Part shown: positions 5,400-7,113 of the stretch, in pieces
How the letters are laid out: each line of letters begins with the position of its first letter
Position numbering within the stretch: the first letter of the stretch is position 1
From: Aquificaceae bacterium
GTDB taxonomy: Bacteria; Aquificota; Aquificia; Aquificales; Aquificaceae
DNA length: 7,113 nucleotides
Assembly (NCBI GenBank): GCA_015487535.1
Contig: WFPN01000327.1
Location: 1-7,113, forward strand
Reading direction: 5' to 3'
Notes under the pieces: generated by a model
Told to the model about the DNA's origin: nothing
Databases searched by the model: none
The model's input: only the letters and a program-made list of their open reading frames with translations
Program-made: the position numbers and the translations under genes

Positions 5400-5607
5400 T
5401 CAGGTCTTCCAGGCCATGGCCGAGGCCCTTACCCGCGGCGAGAAGGTGGAGATAAGGGGCCTGGGGACGTTCAAGATAAAGAAGAAGCCGTCGAGGTTTG
5501 TAAAGGACCCGAGGACGGGCGTTGAGATATTCGTAAAGGAGAAGTTCGTTCCCACCTTCAAGATGGGGAAGATAATGAAAAACCACCTAAATTCTAAACA
5601 TGAATGA
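5323..5607 (+). CDS. HU/IHF-family histone-like DNA-binding protein
   Basis: This 94-residue nucleoid protein would bind and bend DNA in the minor groove as a dimer. The N-terminal helices run from KKSDITREIARR to about residue 37, followed by the family turn GEKVEIRGLGTFKI (39-52). The DNA-binding beta arm follows, with the conserved intercalating Pro at KDPRTG (P63). The C-terminal VPTFKMGKIMK (76-86) matches the VPVFKPGK motif of the family, with Met in place of Pro. The start at 5323 is supported by family alignment and a strong ribosome binding site, despite the 77-base overlap with lptA. The arm and helices are unusually rich in Lys/Arg, as in thermophile members. HU versus IHF cannot be decided, so no symbol is given. 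It overlaps the next gene by ATGA. An HU-type gene inside an LPS/envelope run is unusual. Confidence 0.95.
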   Translation: MKKSDITREIARRRGIPQRKARVIVDQVFQAMAEALTRGEKVEIRGLGTFKIKKKPSRFVKDPRTGVEIFVKEKFVPTFKMGKIMKNHLNSKHE

Positions 5608-6641
5608 AGTACGACGTACTGGTAGTAGGTGCAGGCCCTGGGGGTTCCACGGCAGCGTACGTGCTCTCCAGAGGAGGCGCACGGGTACTTCTGGTTGATA
5701 TAAAACGGGCTCCGGGCGTTCCGGTTCAGTGCGCAGAGTTCGTTCCCATCCAGCTCGAACACAAGTTCCCAGAGTTCTTTACCGGCCAGGCTGTTGTCCA
5801 GAAGGTCAAAGACATGGTGCACTTCACTCCCTGGGGGGAGATAGTGAGCATGCCCTCGGAAGGGTACATGCTCCGGAGGGACGTTTTCGATGCGAACATA
5901 ACCGAGCTCGCCGTGGAGGAAGGGACGGAGCTACTCCTGAGGACCAGGTTCTTGGGTTTTGAGAACGGGAAGGCATGGCTAGAGAACATAGACAGGAGGG
6001 AGCGCTTCAGCGTCGAGGCAAGGTTCGTGGTAGGCGCGGACGGGCCACACTCCAAGGTGGCGAAGCTGACGGGAGAGCATACAAGGAACTTTTTAACAAC
6101 AGCTCAGTTTACCATGCCCCTAAAGCTCCCCCTGAGCGATCTACTCATATACTTCAGGGATTACATCCCGGGTGGGTACGGCTGGATCTTTCCGAAGGGT
6201 AGCCTCGCGAACGTAGGGGTAGGAATAGATCCAGAATACCCGATAAACGTTATGCACTCCCTCAGAGAGTTTGTCCGGGAGGTGGTCTCAGAAGGGATCG
6301 TGGAGGATAAGATCCTGGGAAGGACCGGGGGATGGATCCCAGCGGAGGGTGTGAAGGATCCCGTTAGGGGAAACGTGCTCCTGGCCGGGGATGCAGGGGG
6401 CTTCTGCCATCCCATAACGGGAGGTGGGATAGCGAACGCCGTTTACACTGGAGCTATGGTGGGAGAAGCCCTCTTGGAAGGCTCGCCTGAAGATTACGAG
6501 GAGGAGGCTCTTGAGGTCTTCGGAGGCACCCTAAACAGAGCGGCCCGTAAGCGTGTAAAATACATGAAGTCCTGGGACAACTTGGAGTTCGTAATCCCGA
6601 GGACGTGGATAGCCTTCGAGGAATACTGGAAGGAGGATTGA
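5604..6641 (+). CDS. Geranylgeranyl-reductase-family FAD-dependent oxidoreductase
   Basis: This 345-residue flavoprotein belongs to the family that saturates double bonds in isoprenoid chains: archaeal lipids, chlorophyll phytyl chains, or menaquinone side chains (MenJ-like). The N-terminal Rossmann motif VVGAGPGGSTAA (7-18) binds FAD. PVQCAE (40-45) carries the Cys (C43) found at this place in many archaeal members. VVGADGPHSKVAK (142-154) is the DG motif. GGYGWIFPKG (190-199) is the family's substrate-side YxWxFPK signature. LLAGDAGGFCHPITGGGIANA (259-279) is the GD motif contacting the FAD ribityl chain. There is no predicted membrane span, so it is probably a peripheral cytoplasmic enzyme. 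In a diderm bacterium the likeliest substrate is the quinone tail or a polyprenyl chain, but that is inference. It overlaps the HU-type gene by ATGA with no ribosome binding site; its own stop is one base before yajC. Confidence 0.88.
   Translation: MKYDVLVVGAGPGGSTAAYVLSRGGARVLLVDIKRAPGVPVQCAEFVPIQLEHKFPEFFTGQAVVQKVKDMVHFTPWGEIVSMPSEGYMLRRDVFDANITELAVEEGTELLLRTRFLGFENGKAWLENIDRRERFSVEARFVVGADGPHSKVAKLTGEHTRNFLTTAQFTMPLKLPLSDLLIYFRDYIPGGYGWIFPKGSLANVGVGIDPEYPINVMHSLREFVREVVSEGIVEDKILGRTGGWIPAEGVKDPVRGNVLLAGDAGGFCHPITGGGIANAVYTGAMVGEALLEGSPEDYEEEALEVFGGTLNRAARKRVKYMKSWDNLEFVIPRTWIAFEEYWKED
6630..6636 (+). promoter_or_regulatory. Strong Shine-Dalgarno of yajC
   Basis: AAGGAGG lies 6 bases before the ATG at 6643, inside the end of the upstream flavoprotein gene. 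It fixes the yajC start and suggests that yajC is translated independently of its neighbour. Confidence 0.8.
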
Positions 6642-6642
6642 T

Positions 6643-6975
6643 ATGATAGACATAGCATTCGCACAGGGACAGGGAAGACCGGACCCGACGGGAGCCATAC
6701 TCTTCCAGGTTCTCTTCCTCGTGGGGATCTTTGCCATCTTCTACTTTCTGATCATAAGACCCCAGAAGAAGGAGAGGGAGAGGCACAGGAAGCTGATAGA
6801 GAGCCTGAAGAAGGGGGACAAGGTGATAACCTCCGCCGGGATATGGGGAACGGTCGTTGAGATCGGGGACAGAACGGTAACCCTTAAGGTGGACGCCAAC
6901 ACCAAGATAACCTTCTCCAAAGAGGCGGTCGTGGGATTCCAGCCAGAGCGTGAAAAGAAAGAAAAGGAGAAGTAG
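6643..6975 (+). CDS. yajC: Preprotein translocase accessory subunit YajC
   Basis: This is a small single-span inner-membrane protein that associates with SecDF-YidC at the Sec translocon. At 110 residues it matches E. coli YajC. The short N-terminal segment is Ala/Gly/Gln-rich, as in the family. A membrane helix runs from about residue 18 to 38, ending FYFLIIRPQKKE, the family signature at the cytoplasmic face. The following domain has LKKGDKVITSAGIWGTVVEI (55-74), the second conserved block. The tail is highly charged (Glu/Lys). It normally sits before secD and often after tgt; here it follows an isoprenoid-reductase-like gene and precedes an aldehyde dehydrogenase, so secDF must lie elsewhere. 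A 30-base gap follows, with no clear terminator. Confidence 0.96.
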   Translation: MIDIAFAQGQGRPDPTGAILFQVLFLVGIFAIFYFLIIRPQKKERERHRKLIESLKKGDKVITSAGIWGTVVEIGDRTVTLKVDANTKITFSKEAVVGFQPEREKKEKEK

Positions 6976-7005
6976 TTTTAAATTATCCCACCGGAGGGCA
7001 GGACC
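6976..7005 (+). promoter_or_regulatory. Gap before the aldehyde dehydrogenase, with ribosome binding site
   Basis: This 30-base gap begins with an AT-rich patch (TTTTAAATTAT, 6977-6987) that could hold a weak -10 element, though no matching -35 is evident. GGAGGG (6993-6998) lies 7 bases before the ATG at 7006 and is a good Shine-Dalgarno. There is no hairpin with a T-tract, so read-through from yajC into the aldehyde dehydrogenase is possible. Confidence 0.5.
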
Positions 7006-7113
7006 ATGATCGAGAAGAGGATGCTCGTGGGCGGAGAGTGGGTGGACAGCCCACAGAAGATAGAGGTGGTATATCCATACACGGGTGAGGTGATAGGTAA
7101 GGTCCCCCAGGGA
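7006..7113 (+). CDS. Aldehyde dehydrogenase superfamily protein, N-terminal fragment
   Basis: Only the first 36 codons are present; the gene runs off the window. The text MLVGGEWVDSPQKIEV, then YPYTGEVIGKVP, is the standard N-terminus of NAD(P)-dependent aldehyde dehydrogenases: a strand with GGEWV, then the NP-x-TGE-I motif, here with Tyr in place of the usual Asn. The catalytic Cys and Glu lie outside the window, so the substrate cannot be judged. The lactaldehyde or non-phosphorylating glyceraldehyde-3-phosphate dehydrogenase groups of thermophiles start in a similar way, but this is only suggestive. The start at 7006 is favoured by its GGAGGG site; Met6 at 7021 is a weaker alternative. 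It is probably the start of a separate function from the envelope run. Confidence 0.8.
   Translation, partial: MIEKRMLVGGEWVDSPQKIEVVYPYTGEVIGKVPQG

Noticed and set aside
5675..6202. Arg-rich alternative plus-strand frames within the flavoprotein gene
   Set aside because: Composition is typical of frame-shifted reading of AGG/GAG-rich DNA. The main frame carries all FAD motifs without interruption.

Overview
The window looks like a dense chromosomal segment from a thermophilic Gram-negative (diderm) bacterium. KdsC, LptC and LptA imply a lipopolysaccharide outer membrane. Arginine is written almost only as AGG/AGA, isoleucine is often ATA, the proteins are rich in Glu/Lys/Arg, and GC is a little above half by eye. 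This resembles Aquificota-type hyperthermophiles, perhaps the Desulfurobacteriaceae side, but that placement is inference from codon style and gene content.

Layout. (1) Positions 1-2083, plus strand: the 3' part of a DegT-family sugar aminotransferase, then a complete biotin carboxylase 8 bases downstream. (2) Positions 2080-3456, minus strand: a two-gene unit, a PyrK-type iron-sulfur flavoprotein followed with no gap by riboflavin synthase. It converges on the biotin carboxylase gene with a 4-base stop/stop overlap. (3) Positions 3481-6975, plus strand: a tightly packed run of seven genes. In order they encode an exported thioredoxin-like protein, KdsC (Kdo 8-phosphate phosphatase), LptC, LptA, an HU/IHF-type DNA-binding protein, a geranylgeranyl-reductase-family flavoprotein and YajC. 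Neighbouring genes overlap by 4, 4, 11, 77 and 4 bases, and the last gap is 1 base. (4) From 7006: the first 36 codons of an aldehyde dehydrogenase that runs off the window.

Function. The core of the plus-strand run is envelope biogenesis: Kdo synthesis, the periplasmic LPS bridge and a Sec accessory protein. A nucleoid protein and an isoprenoid-reducing flavoenzyme are embedded in it. The divergent unit joins a flavin-dependent electron-transfer subunit to a flavin biosynthesis enzyme. There is no stretch of 300 bases without a gene. The largest gap is 30 bases, and no RNA gene, mobile element, CRISPR array or convincing intrinsic terminator is visible.

I found no clearly new system. The points most worth a second look are: the 77-base out-of-frame overlap of lptA with the HU-type gene, which supplies a low-complexity tail to LptA; a 24-base divergent intergenic region with back-to-back -10-like elements and no ribosome binding site on either side; a Thr-to-Gly change in the active-site motif of the biotin carboxylase; and the unusual neighbours of lptA and yajC.
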